From: Microbacterium sp. TPD7012
GTDB lineage: Bacteria > Actinomycetota > Actinomycetes > Actinomycetales > Microbacteriaceae
Direction: 5' to 3'
Assembly (NCBI RefSeq): GCF_003075395.1
Contig: NZ_QDFV01000003.1
Span: 186,685-250,684 of the forward strand
Length of the DNA: 64,000 nt
Shown here: positions 1 to 11,464 of the stretch, piece after piece
Layout: every line of letters begins with the position of its first letter
Position numbering within the stretch: position 1 is the first letter of the stretch
Program-made: the position numbers and the translations under genes
Notes under the pieces: model-generated
Told to the model about the DNA's origin: nothing
What the model saw: only the letters and a program-made list of their open reading frames with translations
Database searches by the model: none

Positions 1-1
1 C

Positions 2-1147
2 GAGTTCCGTGCCGAGCTCGCCCAGCTCCTGAGCTCGTACGCCGGACGCCCCTCGGCCATCACCGAGGTGCCGCGGTTCGCCGCGCACGCCGGCGGTGCG
101 CGGGTCTTCCTCAAGCGCGAGGACCTCAACCACACGGGGTCCCACAAGATCAACAACGTGCTCGGTCAGGCCCTGCTCACCAGGCGCCTCGGCAAGACCC
201 GCGTGATCGCCGAGACCGGCGCGGGTCAGCACGGCGTCGCCACGGCCACCGCTGCCGCGCTGTTCGGCCTGGAGTGCACGATCTACATGGGTGAGGTCGA
301 CACCGAGCGTCAGGCGCTCAACGTCGCCCGCATGCGTCTGCTCGGCGCCGAGGTCGTCGCTGTGACCTCGGGTTCGCGCACGCTCAAGGACGCGATCAAC
401 GACGCGTACCGCGACTGGGTGGCATCCGTCGAGACGACGAACTACATCTTCGGCACCGCGGCGGGCCCCCATCCGTTCCCGGCGATGGTGCGCGATTTCC
501 AGAAGATCATCGGCGAAGAGGCCAGGGCGCAGCTCCTCGACGAGGTCGGCCGCCTTCCCGATGCCGTCTTCGCGTGCGTCGGCGGCGGGTCGAACGCGAT
601 CGGCATGTTCGATGCCTTCCTCGACGACGAGAGCGTGAAGCTCTACGGCGTCGAAGCGGCCGGCGACGGCGTCGACACCGACCGGCACGCCGCCTCGATC
701 GAACGCGGACGCCCCGGCGTCCTCCACGGAGCGCGGACCTACGTGCTGCAGAACGGCGACGGTCAGACGATCGAGTCGCACTCGATCTCCGCAGGACTCG
801 ACTATCCCGGCGTCGGCCCCGAGCACTCCTGGCTGGCCGACATCGGCCGCGCCGAGTACATCCCGGCCACCGATGACGAGGCGATGCAGGCGCTGCGTCT
901 GCTGAGCCGCACCGAGGGCATCATCCCCGCGATCGAGTCGGCGCACGCCCTCGCCGGCGCACTGCGCGTCGGACGAGATCTCGGTCCGGATGCGATCATC
1001 GCCATCTGCCTCTCCGGGCGCGGCGACAAGGACATGGACACGGCCGCGCGCTACTTCGAGCTGTACGACGAGGAAGCCCTCGCGCACGACGTCGAGGACG
1101 AGAGCGTCGCCGACAAGGCCGCGTCGAAGGGGGAGCCGGAACTGTGA
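2..1147 (+). CDS. trpB: Tryptophan synthase beta chain, 5' partial
   Basis: PLP enzyme that joins indole and serine to make tryptophan, working in the alpha2-beta2 complex with TrpA. The window opens inside the gene. The frame is open from base 2, giving about 381 residues against roughly 400 for the family, so only some 20 to 30 N-terminal residues are missing. The PLP lysine lies in the HTGSHKINN motif near the start of the visible part. The phosphate-binding GGGSNAIG loop is at about 578-601, and SGRGDKDM closes the catalytic domain. A charged tail of about 25 residues follows. The stop overlaps the trpA start by four bases (GTGA), so the two are translationally coupled. Confidence 0.97.
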   Translation, partial: EFRAELAQLLSSYAGRPSAITEVPRFAAHAGGARVFLKREDLNHTGSHKINNVLGQALLTRRLGKTRVIAETGAGQHGVATATAAALFGLECTIYMGEVDTERQALNVARMRLLGAEVVAVTSGSRTLKDAINDAYRDWVASVETTNYIFGTAAGPHPFPAMVRDFQKIIGEEARAQLLDEVGRLPDAVFACVGGGSNAIGMFDAFLDDESVKLYGVEAAGDGVDTDRHAASIERGRPGVLHGARTYVLQNGDGQTIESHSISAGLDYPGVGPEHSWLADIGRAEYIPATDDEAMQALRLLSRTEGIIPAIESAHALAGALRVGRDLGPDAIIAICLSGRGDKDMDTAARYFELYDEEALAHDVEDESVADKAASKGEPEL

Positions 1148-1947
1148 GCCGTGTGGAACAGGCCATCGCCGCCGCTCAGGCCGAAGGGCGCAGCGCCTTC
1201 GTCGGCTACCTGCCCGTCGGCTTCCCCGACCTCGAGACCAGCATCCAGGCCGCCATCGCTCTCGCGGAGAACGGCGTCGACATCATCGAGCTCGGCCCGC
1301 CCTACAGCGACCCGGTGATGGACGGCGCGATCATCCAGGAGGCGACGACCCAGGCGCTGGCCGCCGGGTTCACGACCGCCGACCTGTTCACCGCGGTGCG
1401 CGCCATCACGTCCGCGACCGATGCGCCCGTGCTCGTCATGACCTACTGGAACCCGGTCATGCAGTACGGCGTCGACCGCTACGCGGACGACCTGCTCGCC
1501 GCAGGCGGCGCCGGGCTGATCACACCCGACATCACGCCCGACGTCGCAGGGGAGTGGATCGCCGCGAGCGAGCGCACCGGACTCGACCGCGTCTTCCTCG
1601 CCGCGCCGACGTCGACGGATGAGCGCCTGGACCTCGTGGTGAAGTCGTCGACCGGCTTCGTCTACACCGTCTCGACCATGGGCATCACCGGAGAGCGCAC
1701 CGAGCTCGACCGTGCGGCCCGCACCCTCGTCGCGCGCCTCCGCGAGCACGGAGCCACCCGTGCCTGCGTGGGCATCGGCATCTCCACCGCCGAGCAGATC
1801 GCGGGCGTCTCGGAGTACGCCGACGGCGCGATCGTCGGCACCGCGCTCGTCCGCGCGCTGCGCGACGGCGGCATCCCGGCTCTCGCCGAGGTCACCCGAA
1901 ACCTGGCATCCGGCACGTCGTCGGCACGCCCCGATCACGAGAACTAG
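1144..1947 (+). CDS. trpA: Tryptophan synthase alpha chain
   Basis: Cleaves indole-3-glycerol phosphate to indole, which is channelled to TrpB. It has 267 residues, normal for the family, and a TIM-barrel fold. The catalytic glutamate is in IIELG and the catalytic aspartate in PYSDPVMDG. Phosphate-binding glycines occur near the C-terminus ([14 protein letters not shown]). The GTG start overlaps the trpB stop. The stop codon TAG (1945-1947) doubles as the first three bases of a likely -10 hexamer for lgt. Confidence 0.97.
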   Translation: MSRVEQAIAAAQAEGRSAFVGYLPVGFPDLETSIQAAIALAENGVDIIELGPPYSDPVMDGAIIQEATTQALAAGFTTADLFTAVRAITSATDAPVLVMTYWNPVMQYGVDRYADDLLAAGGAGLITPDITPDVAGEWIAASERTGLDRVFLAAPTSTDERLDLVVKSSTGFVYTVSTMGITGERTELDRAARTLVARLREHGATRACVGIGISTAEQIAGVSEYADGAIVGTALVRALRDGGIPALAEVTRNLASGTSSARPDHEN

Positions 1948-1950
1948 AAT
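1945..1950 (+). promoter_or_regulatory. Putative -10 TAGAAT of lgt, sharing the trpA stop codon
   Basis: TAGAAT ends seven bases before the lgt ATG, and no Shine-Dalgarno sequence lies between them. This is the geometry of a leaderless start. The TAG is also the trpA stop. Confidence 0.5.
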
Positions 1951-1957
1951 CGCACTC

Positions 1958-2983
1958 ATGTCCCTCGCGCTCCACAGCACCTTCAACGGCGTGCTCGCCA
2001 GCATCCCGAGCCCTCCTGTGTCGTACTTCGACCTGGGGCCGATCCGGATCCACTTCTACGCGCTGTGCATCATCGCCGGCATCATCGCCGCCGCGCTGAT
2101 CACCAACCACCGCCTGACCAAGCGCGGGGCGGAGCCGTGGGTCGTGATCGACATCTCGATCCTGGCCGTCCCGATCGCGATCATCGGCGCGCGCATCTTC
2201 CACGTGCTCACGCACCCGAACTTCTACTTCGGCGAGGGGAAGAACACCTGGAACCCGTTCGAACCGGGTTCCGTCTGGGCGATCTGGGAGGGCGGCATCG
2301 CCATCTTCGGTGCGCTCATCGGCGGCGCCATCGGCGCCTACCTCGGATGCCGGTGGACCGGCATCCGCTTCTGGACGTTCGCCGACGCGCTCGCTCCCGG
2401 ACTTCTGCTGGCTCAGGCCATGGGTCGCTTCGGCAACTGGTTCAACCACGAGCTCTTCGGTCTCCCGACCGACCTGCCCTGGGGACTCGAGATCGAGTCG
2501 ACCAACTCCGCGTTCCCTCCCGGCCTCCCCGACGGCACGCTGTTCCACCCCACGTTCCTGTACGAGGTGATCTGGAACGGCCTGGGCGTGCTTGTGCTGC
2601 TGTGGCTCGGCCGCAAGCTCTTCTTCCAGTGGGGTCGCCTGTTCGCGATCTACCTCATCTGGTACAGCGCGGGACGCGTCGTCTGGGAGTCGATCCGCAT
2701 CGACCCGAGCGAGATCATCCTGGGCCTCCGCAGCAACGTCTGGGCCGCGATCATCGGCATCGTCGTCGGTCTCGCGATCCTCATCGTGCAGACGCGCCGT
2801 CACCCGGGTCTCGAGCCGTCGCCCTACCAGCCGGGCCGCGGACGGAGTGACGAAGGCGCTGATGTAGAATCGCAGGACAATCCCTCTGACTTCGTGGATC
2901 TGAGCGAGCCTCCGGCCGAAGAAGTCACCGCAGGAGCCAGCGCCACAAGCGTCGCTCCCACGGACGCGGACGGCTCTCGATAG
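1958..2983 (+). CDS. lgt: Prolipoprotein diacylglyceryl transferase
   Basis: Inner-membrane enzyme that moves diacylglycerol from phosphatidylglycerol to the lipobox cysteine of prolipoproteins, the first step of lipoprotein maturation. It is a polytopic protein of 341 residues. The signature GRFGNWFNHELFG starts at residue 156 and carries the essential arginine and asparagine. A second conserved stretch is HPTFLYE. About 70 acidic, probably cytoplasmic residues follow the last membrane helix, a tail common in actinobacteria. The open frame extends further upstream, but the ATG at 1958 gives the expected N-terminus and has its own -10. The same window encodes Lnt and four likely lipoproteins or exported proteins. 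Confidence 0.96.
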   Translation: MSLALHSTFNGVLASIPSPPVSYFDLGPIRIHFYALCIIAGIIAAALITNHRLTKRGAEPWVVIDISILAVPIAIIGARIFHVLTHPNFYFGEGKNTWNPFEPGSVWAIWEGGIAIFGALIGGAIGAYLGCRWTGIRFWTFADALAPGLLLAQAMGRFGNWFNHELFGLPTDLPWGLEIESTNSAFPPGLPDGTLFHPTFLYEVIWNGLGVLVLLWLGRKLFFQWGRLFAIYLIWYSAGRVVWESIRIDPSEIILGLRSNVWAAIIGIVVGLAILIVQTRRHPGLEPSPYQPGRGRSDEGADVESQDNPSDFVDLSEPPAEEVTAGASATSVAPTDADGSR

Positions 2984-3068
2984 CCTCCAGAAGTTCCGTG
3001 AGGAACCCCACGCATCCACCCGGCCAATGACGTCCCCGGGTCACCTGAAGATCTGAGGACGGTACCGC

Positions 3069-6000
3069 ATGGCATCGAGCGACCTCCGCGCACCCGTCGG
3101 GCAGCAGTTCCCGGCCAAGCAGGGCATGTACAACCCGGCGTTCGAGAAGGACGCCTGCGGCCTCGCCATGGTGGCGACGCTGCGAGGCACGGCAGGGCAC
3201 GACATCATCGCGCTCGCGCTGCAGGCGCTGCGCAACCTGGAGCACCGCGGTGCGATCGGTTCTGACGCCGGCACGGGCGACGGAGCGGGCATCCTCACGC
3301 AGATGCCCGATGAGTTCCTCCGCGCGGTGGCGGGCTTCGAGCTCCCGCCGGTGGGGGAGTACGCCGCGGGGCTCGCGTTCCTGCCGCGCGATTCGAGCGA
3401 ACGTCGCCAGCAGAAGGCGGGCATCGAGAAGATCGCCCGCGCCGAAGGGCTGCGCGTGCTCGGCTGGCGCGAGGTGCCGACCGCCAACGACAACCTCGGC
3501 AAGCTCGCCGATGAGGCCCGTCCGGCTTTCGAGCAGCTGTTCGTCAGCGCCGGCGGAGCCACCCATGCGCAGGCCCCGCTCACGGGGATCGCGCTCGACC
3601 GTGTCGCCTACCGTCTGCGCAAGCGCGCCGGTCACGAGCTCGGCGCCTACTTCGTCTCGCTCTCGAGCCGCACGCTCGGCTACAAGGGCATGGTCACGAC
3701 CCTGCAGCTCGAGCCGTTCTACCCCGACCTCCAGGACGAGCGCTTCGCCTCGGAGCTCGCCGTCGTGCACTCGCGGTACTCGACGAACACCTTCCCGTCC
3801 TGGCCTCTCGCGCAGCCGCTGCGGATGCTCGCCCACAACGGCGAGATCAACACGGTCGGCGGAAACCGCAACTGGATGCGCGCGCGTCAGTCGCAGCTCG
3901 AGTCCGAGCTGCTCGGAGACGTCGCGCCGCTGCTGCCGATCTGCACGGATGGCGCCAGCGACTCGGCCTCCTTCGACGAGGTGCTCGAGCTCCTGACGCT
4001 CACCGGGCGCAGTCTGCCGCACGCCATCATGATGATGGTCCCCGAGGCCTACGAGAAGCAGGCCGACATCACGCCGGAGCTCCGTTCGTTCTACGAGTAC
4101 CACTCGAACCAGATGGAGCCGTGGGACGGACCCGCCGCCCTCATCTTCACCGATGGCACCCTCGTCGGCGCCACCCTCGACCGCAACGGACTGCGTCCTG
4201 GTCGCTGGACGGAGACGACCGACGGACTCGTCGTGATCGGCTCGGAGACCGGTGTGCTGACGTTCGAGCCGGAGCGCATCAAGCGCCGCGGCCGTCTGCA
4301 GCCGGGGAAGATGTTCCTCGTCGACACCGCGCAGCGGCGCATCGTCGAGGACCAGGAGATCAAGCGCGAGCTCTCCACGATGCACCCCTGGCAGGACTGG
4401 CTGGATGCCGGTGCCGTGCGCCTCGCCGATCTCCCGGAGCGCGAGCACATCGTGCACCCGCCGGCCTCGATCACCCGCCGTCAGCGCACGTTCGGATACA
4501 CCGAGGAGGAGGTGCGCATCCTCCTGACCCCGATGGGTCAGACCGGTGTCGAGCCCCTCGGCGCGATGGGATCGGACACACCGATCGCGGTGCTCAGCAA
4601 GCGTCCGCGCCTGCTGTTCGACTACTTCACGCAGCAGTTCGCGCAGGTGACCAACCCGCCGCTGGACTCGATCCGCGAAGAGGTCGTCACGAGCCTCAAG
4701 CTCGGTCTCGGCCCGGAGAGCAACCTGCTCTCGTGGGGTCCCGAGCACACCCGCACGGTGTCGCTCGACTTCCCTGTGATCGACAACGACGAGCTCGCGA
4801 AGATCCGCCACATCGACAAGGCCCTTCCGGACCGGTCGAGCGTGACGGTCCGCGGCCTGTACCACTTCGACTCGGGCCCCGACTCGCTCGCCGACCGCCT
4901 CACCGAGATGTGCGCGGAGGTGGACGAGGCGATCGAGAACGGCGCCGAGTTCATCATCCTGTCGGACCGCGACTCGAACAAGGATCTGACGCCGATCCCG
5001 TCGCTGCTCATGGTCTCGGCGATCCACCACCACCTGATCCGCCGTGAGAACCGCATGAAGGTCGGTCTCATCGTCGAAGCGGGTGACGTGCGCGAGGTGC
5101 ACCACGTCGCGACCCTCATCGGCTACGGCGCCTCGGCGATCAACCCGTACCTGGCGATGGAGACGGTCGAGCACCTGGTGCGCACCGGCTACATCACCGG
5201 CATCACACCCGAGAAGGCCGTCAAGAACCTGATCTACGCGCTCGGCAAGGGCGTGCTGAAGATCATGTCGAAGATGGGCATCTCCACGGTGTCGTCCTAC
5301 GCCGGCGCGCAGGTCTTCGAAGCCGTGGGCCTCAGCCAGGAGTTCATCGACGCCTACTTCACCCGCACCGAGTCCAAGCTCGGCGGGGTCGGCATCGAGG
5401 AGATCTTCGCCGAGAACCAGGCGCGTCACGACTACGCCTACCCGGAGGACGCCGCGGCGCGCGCGCACGAGCGTCTGTGGACCGGCGGCGAGTACCAGTG
5501 GCGTCGCGACGGCTCTCCGCACCTCTTCAACCCGGAGACGGTCTTCAAGCTGCAGCACTCCACGCGCACGCGTCGCTACGACATCTTCCGCGAGTACACG
5601 AAGCTCGTCGACGACCAGGCGGCGGAGCTCAAGACGCTGCGCGGACTCTTCAGCCTGCGCACCGGCACCCGCAAGCCCGTGCCGCTGGACGAGGTCGAGC
5701 CGGTGTCCGCGATCGTCAAGCGGTTCTCGACGGGCGCGATGAGCTACGGCTCGATCTCGCGCGAGGCGCACGAGACCCTTGCGATCGCCATGAACCGGAT
5801 CGGCGGCAAGTCGAACACCGGTGAGGGCGGCGAAGACCCCGACCGACTGGTCGACCCTGAGCGTCGCAGCGCGATCAAGCAGGTCGCCTCCGGCCGCTTC
5901 GGCGTCACGAGCCTCTACCTGACCGAGTCGGATGACATCCAGATCAAGCTCGCCCAGGGCGCCAAGCCCGGCGAGGGCGGGCAGCTGCCGCCGACCAAGG

Positions 6001-7641
6001 TGTACCCGTGGGTGGCGCGCACGCGTCACGCGACGGCCGGCGTGGGACTCATCTCGCCTCCTCCGCACCACGACATCTACTCGATCGAGGACCTCAAGCA
6101 GCTCATCTTCGACCTGAAGAGGGCGAACCCCGAGGCGCGCATCCACACCAAGCTCGTGAGCCAGTCGGGTATCGGCGCCGTCAGCGCCGGTGTGGCGAAG
6201 GCGCTCAGCGACGTCATCCTCGTCTCCGGACACGACGGCGGCACCGGCGCGAGCCCGCTGAACTCCCTCAAGCACGCGGGCACGCCGTGGGAGCTCGGTC
6301 TGGCCGAGACCCAGCAGACCCTCATGCTCAACGGCATGCGCGACCGCGTGGTCGTGCAGGTCGACGGTCAGCTCAAGACGGGCCGCGACGTGATCATCGG
6401 CGCCCTGCTCGGTGCGGAGGAGTTCGGCTTCGCGACGGCTCCGCTCGTGGTGAGCGGCTGCATCATGATGCGCGTCTGCCACCTCGACACGTGCCCGGTC
6501 GGCGTCGCCACGCAGAACCCGGCGCTGCGCGAGCGCTTCACCGGCAAGCCGGAGTTCGTCGTCAACTTCATGGAGTTCATCGCCGAAGAAGTGCGCGAGC
6601 TGCTGTCCGAGCTCGGCTACCGCTCGATCGACGAGATCGTCGGCCGTGCCGACCTCATCGAGATGAACGCGGCCGTGGACCACTGGAAGGCCGAGGGCCT
6701 GGACCTCAGCCCGGTGCTGGACGGTCCCGTCTTCCCGGCCGGCGAGCCGCGTCGAAGCGGCCGTGCACAGGATCACGAGCTCGAGAAGCACTTCGACGTG
6801 CAGCTGATCGACATCTCGAAGGGCGCGCTCCTCAACGGCGAGCCCGTCGTGGTCGAGCTTCCGATCGCGAACACCGAGCGGGCCGTCGGCACGATGCTCG
6901 GCCATCAGGTCACGTCGCGGCATGGCGCCGCGGGGCTCCCGAAGGAGACGATCGACGTCACCCTGCACGGAACGGCGGGGCAGTCGCTCGGCGCGTTCCT
7001 CCCGCCGGGAATCGTCCTGCGTCTGGAGGGCGACGCCAACGACTACGTGGGCAAGGGCCTCTCCGGCGGCGACATCACCATCCGTCCGCCGCGCGGCTCG
7101 TCGATCGCACCGCACGAGAACGTGATCGCCGGCAACGTCATCGGCTACGGTGCGACCTCCGGCACGATGTTCATCTCGGGTGTCGTGGGGGAGCGGTTCC
7201 TCGTCCGCAACTCGGGCGCCACCGCAGTCGTCGAGGGCGTGGGAGACCACGCGCTCGAGTACATGACCGGTGGGCTCGCCGTGATCCTCGGCTCGACCGG
7301 TCGCAACTTCGGCGCCGGCATGTCCGGCGGCATCGCCTACGTGCACGCGCTCGACACGGGCAAGGTGAACGCGCAGTCCCTCGGCAGCGGAGAGCTCCTC
7401 CTCGAGCAGCTGGACCGTGCCGATCTCGAGGTGCTGCGGAGCCTCCTCACGGCGCACGTCGAGCGCACCGCGTCACCGCGGGCATCCGCTCTCCTCGAGC
7501 GTTTCGATGAGACGGCGTCCGAGTTCGTCAAGGTGCTTCCCCGTGACTTCGCCGCCGTGCGGAGCATGCGCGAGGAAGCATTGGCCGAGGGGATCGACCC
7601 CGACGGCGACATCGTGTGGAACCGCATCCTGGAGGTGACCG

Positions 7642-7649
<8 letters not shown>
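3069..7649 (+). CDS. gltB: Glutamate synthase large subunit
   Basis: NADPH-dependent GOGAT large subunit, which makes two glutamates from glutamine and 2-oxoglutarate. It has 1526 residues, full length for the family. Domains in order are a class II glutamine amidotransferase, a central domain, an FMN and [3Fe-4S] synthase domain, and a C-terminal GXGXG helix. The presumed N-terminal nucleophile is Cys30 (KDACG) after removal of a short propeptide. The cluster ligands are Cys1131, Cys1137 and Cys1142 in [13 protein letters not shown]. It overlaps gltD by eight bases. An 85-base gap follows lgt and holds a small GTTCC-GTGA-GGAAC hairpin (about 2993-3006), too short to call a terminator. Confidence 0.98.
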
Positions 7650-9108
<1,459 letters not shown>

Positions 9109-9168
9109 GCTGAGCGGCGGCACCTCGCCTGATTCACCTTCCCCCACTTCTATCCCTGGAGAATTCTG

Positions 9169-10620
9169 TTGAGACGCGCGAAAATCGTCGCCACCCTGGG
9201 CCCCGCCACCTCCACCTATGAGACGGTGCGCGCACTGATCGATGCGGGGGTGGATGTCGCACGCCTGAACCTCAGCCACGGCGACTACTCCGTGCACGAG
9301 AACAACTACGCCAACGTGCGCCGTGCCGCGGACGACGCCGGCCGCGCCGTCGCGATCCTCGTGGACCTCCAGGGCCCGAAGATCCGTCTCGGCAAGTTCG
9401 AGAACGGGCCCTACGAGCTCGCGGTCGGTGACATCTTCAAGATCACCACCGAGGACATCATCGGCAACAAGGACATCTGCGGGACGACCTTCAAGGGTCT
9501 GCCGCAGGACGTCAAGCCGGGTGACTTCCTCCTCATCGACGACGGCAAGGTCCGCGTCGAGGTCGTCGAGACCGACGGCGTCGTCGTCACCACGAAGGTG
9601 ATCGTCGCCGGTGCCGTCTCGAATAACAAGGGCATCAACCTGCCCGGTGTCGCCGTCAACGTCCCCGCGCTGAGCGAGAAGGACGAGGACGACCTGCGCT
9701 GGGGTCTGCGCATCGGCGCCGACCTGATCGCGCTGTCGTTCGTGCGCAACGCCTCGGACGTGACCCGTGTGCACGAGATCATGGCAGAGGAGGGCGTCAA
9801 GGTCCCCGTCATCGCCAAGGTCGAGAAGCCGCAGGCGGTCGACGCCCTCGAGGAGATCGTCGACGCGTTCGACGCGATCATGGTCGCCCGTGGCGACCTC
9901 GGTGTCGAGCTGCCGCTCGAGGCCGTGCCGATCGTGCAGAAGCGCGCCGTCGAGCTCGCCCGCCGCATGGCGAAGCCGGTCATCGTCGCGACGCAGATGC
10001 TCGAATCCATGATCAACAGCCCGGTCCCGACGCGCGCCGAGACGTCCGACGTCGCGAACGCCGTCCTCGACGGCGCCGACGCGGTCATGCTCTCCGGAGA
10101 GACGAGCGTGGGCGACTACCCGGTCGTTGTCGTCGAGACGATGGCCCGCATCATCGAGTCCACCGAGGAGCACGGCCTGGAGCGCATCGCGCCGCTCACC
10201 ACCAAGCCGCGCACCCAGGGTGGCGCGATCACCCTCGCCGCCCTCGAGGTCGCCGAGTTCGTCGACGCGAAGTTCCTCTGCGTCTTCACGCAGTCGGGCG
10301 ACTCCGCTCGTCGCCTGTCGCGTCTGCGCTCGCGCATCCCGATGCTGGCCTTCACGCCGGAGCCCGACATCCGCCGCCGCATGGCGCTCACGTGGGGCAT
10401 CCGCTCGACCCTCGTCGACATGGTGCAGCACACCGACCTCATGTATCTGCAGGTCGACGACTATCTGCTGAAGAACGGTCTGGCCGAGGAAGGGGACAAG
10501 GTCGTCGTGATCTCCGGTTCCCCTCCCGGAATCGTGGGCTCGACGAACGACATCCGCGTCCACAAGGTCGGGGACGCCGTCGGCGGTGCTGCTCCGATCT
10601 ACAAGGAAGCCACCGTCTGA
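9169..10620 (+). CDS. pyk: Pyruvate kinase
   Basis: Last step of glycolysis, phosphoenolpyruvate plus ADP to pyruvate plus ATP. It has 483 residues. The N-terminus RRAKIVATLGPAT is typical, and the start is a TTG preceded by a CTGGAG Shine-Dalgarno. The active-site motif MVARGDLGVELP and the conserved lysine in AKVEKPQA are present, and the C-terminal regulatory domain is complete. It is separated from gltD by 60 bases and followed by a strong hairpin. The order trpB-trpA-lgt-...-pyk is also seen in Mycobacterium, but with gltBD located elsewhere. Confidence 0.97.
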   Translation: MRRAKIVATLGPATSTYETVRALIDAGVDVARLNLSHGDYSVHENNYANVRRAADDAGRAVAILVDLQGPKIRLGKFENGPYELAVGDIFKITTEDIIGNKDICGTTFKGLPQDVKPGDFLLIDDGKVRVEVVETDGVVVTTKVIVAGAVSNNKGINLPGVAVNVPALSEKDEDDLRWGLRIGADLIALSFVRNASDVTRVHEIMAEEGVKVPVIAKVEKPQAVDALEEIVDAFDAIMVARGDLGVELPLEAVPIVQKRAVELARRMAKPVIVATQMLESMINSPVPTRAETSDVANAVLDGADAVMLSGETSVGDYPVVVVETMARIIESTEEHGLERIAPLTTKPRTQGGAITLAALEVAEFVDAKFLCVFTQSGDSARRLSRLRSRIPMLAFTPEPDIRRRMALTWGIRSTLVDMVQHTDLMYLQVDDYLLKNGLAEEGDKVVVISGSPPGIVGSTNDIRVHKVGDAVGGAAPIYKEATV

Positions 10621-10636
10621 TCCGTTGGTGCGCAGC

Positions 10637-10666
10637 AGAGGGGCGGGACTTCGGTCTCGCCCCTCT
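10637..10666 (+). terminator. Hairpin terminator after pyk
   Basis: Arms AGAGGGGCGGGAC and GTCTCGCCCCTCT form a 13-base-pair stem with one G-U pair, closed by a TTCG tetraloop, 17 bases after the pyk stop. No clear T-run follows, as is common in high-G+C genomes. Confidence 0.75.
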
Positions 10667-10682
10667 GTCGTCCGTCTCGGTG

Positions 10683-10688
10683 TATGTT
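10683..10688 (+). promoter_or_regulatory. Putative -10 TATGTT of the hydrolase gene
   Basis: TATGTT ends six bases before the ATG at 10695, matching the leaderless geometry of other genes in this window. It fixes the probable start of the interrupted hydrolase. Confidence 0.5.
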
Positions 10689-10694
10689 CCCCCT

Positions 10695-11407
10695 ATGGAC
10701 AACGACCGGGAGATGCTCGTCCACTCCGAGGCGGAGGCCGCAGCATCCATCCGCTGAAGGCCGCTGGCTGGTGGCTCGCCGACTACGCCTACGCCGGGTA
10801 CTGGCAGCTCAGGGCGACGTTCTCCCGATCAGACGCGACGTCATACGCGTCGGGCGACGCGGCACCCATCGTGGTGCTCCCCGGCGTGTACGAGACCTGG
10901 CGATTCCTGCAGCCGCTGATCACGGAGCTGCATGCCCGAGGGCATCCCGTCCATGTCGTCGACGCCCTGCAGCGGAATCAGCGCCCTGTGGCTGAGATGG
11001 CGGAGAGCGTGACCGCGTTCCTCGAGGCACGGGATCTGCATGACGTCATCCTCGTCGCGCACAGCAAGGGCGGTCTGGCCGGCAAGCTCGCCATGACCGG
11101 ACGCGCGGCAGGACGGGTGCGCTCGATGCTCGCGGTGGCGACGCCCTTCGGCGGCTCACGCTACGCCCGGATGTTCCCCGTGCGCACGCTGCGTGCGTTC
11201 GCTCCGGAGGACCCGTCGATCGTCGGTCTCGCCCGGCAGCTCAGCGTCAACTCCCGGATCGTCTCGATCTACGCCGACTTCGATCCGCACATCCCCGAGG
11301 GGAGCGAGCTGGCGGGAGCGAAGAACGTCCGGCTCGACACCGGAGGGCACTTCCGCATCCTCGCCCATCCGCGCGTCCTCGCCGAGCTGGCGGTGCTGGC
11401 CGAGTAG
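10695..11407 (+). CDS. Alpha/beta hydrolase, apparently frameshifted near its start
   Basis: Esterase- or lipase-like alpha/beta hydrolase. The long open part (from about 10754) has VAHSKGG, which holds the nucleophile serine of the AHSxGG elbow. It also has an oxyanion region (VVLPGVYETW) and a late DTGGH supplying the likely histidine. It has no convincing start codon in its own frame. The ATG at 10695 is correctly placed behind a -10 but reads only MDNDREMLVHSEAEAAASIR and stops at 10755-10757. One extra base near 10753 (for example a lost C in CGC-CTG) would join the two into a protein of about 237 residues. The gene is therefore either a one-base-deletion pseudogene or carries a sequencing error. 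Otherwise translation would have to begin at CTG 10754, or at GTG 10628 upstream of the terminator. Confidence 0.7.
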
Positions 11408-11415
11408 ACCTCGCC

Positions 11416-11458
11416 CCGAACGTCGAACATCTCGCGCTCGCCTCCACGAGGCTTCGGG
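11416..11458. terminator. Weak hairpin between convergent genes
   Basis: CCCGAA (11416-11421) can pair with TTCGGG (11453-11458), enclosing a GCCTC-CAC-GAGGC hairpin. It lies between the convergent hydrolase and M23-like genes. The stem is interrupted, so it is only a possible bidirectional terminator. Confidence 0.25.
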
Positions 11459-11464
11459 CTGCTG

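Noticed and set aside
2993..3006. Attenuator or riboswitch in the gltB leader
   Set aside because: Only a five-base-pair GTTCC/GGAAC stem is visible in the 85-base gap; no known riboswitch pattern or T-run.
2925..7457. A 1510-codon open frame antisense to gltB
   Set aside because: It is the mirror of the strongly conserved gltB in a GC-rich genome. The translation is rich in Arg, Asp, Glu, Val and Leu with no domain, and gltB has all its motifs.
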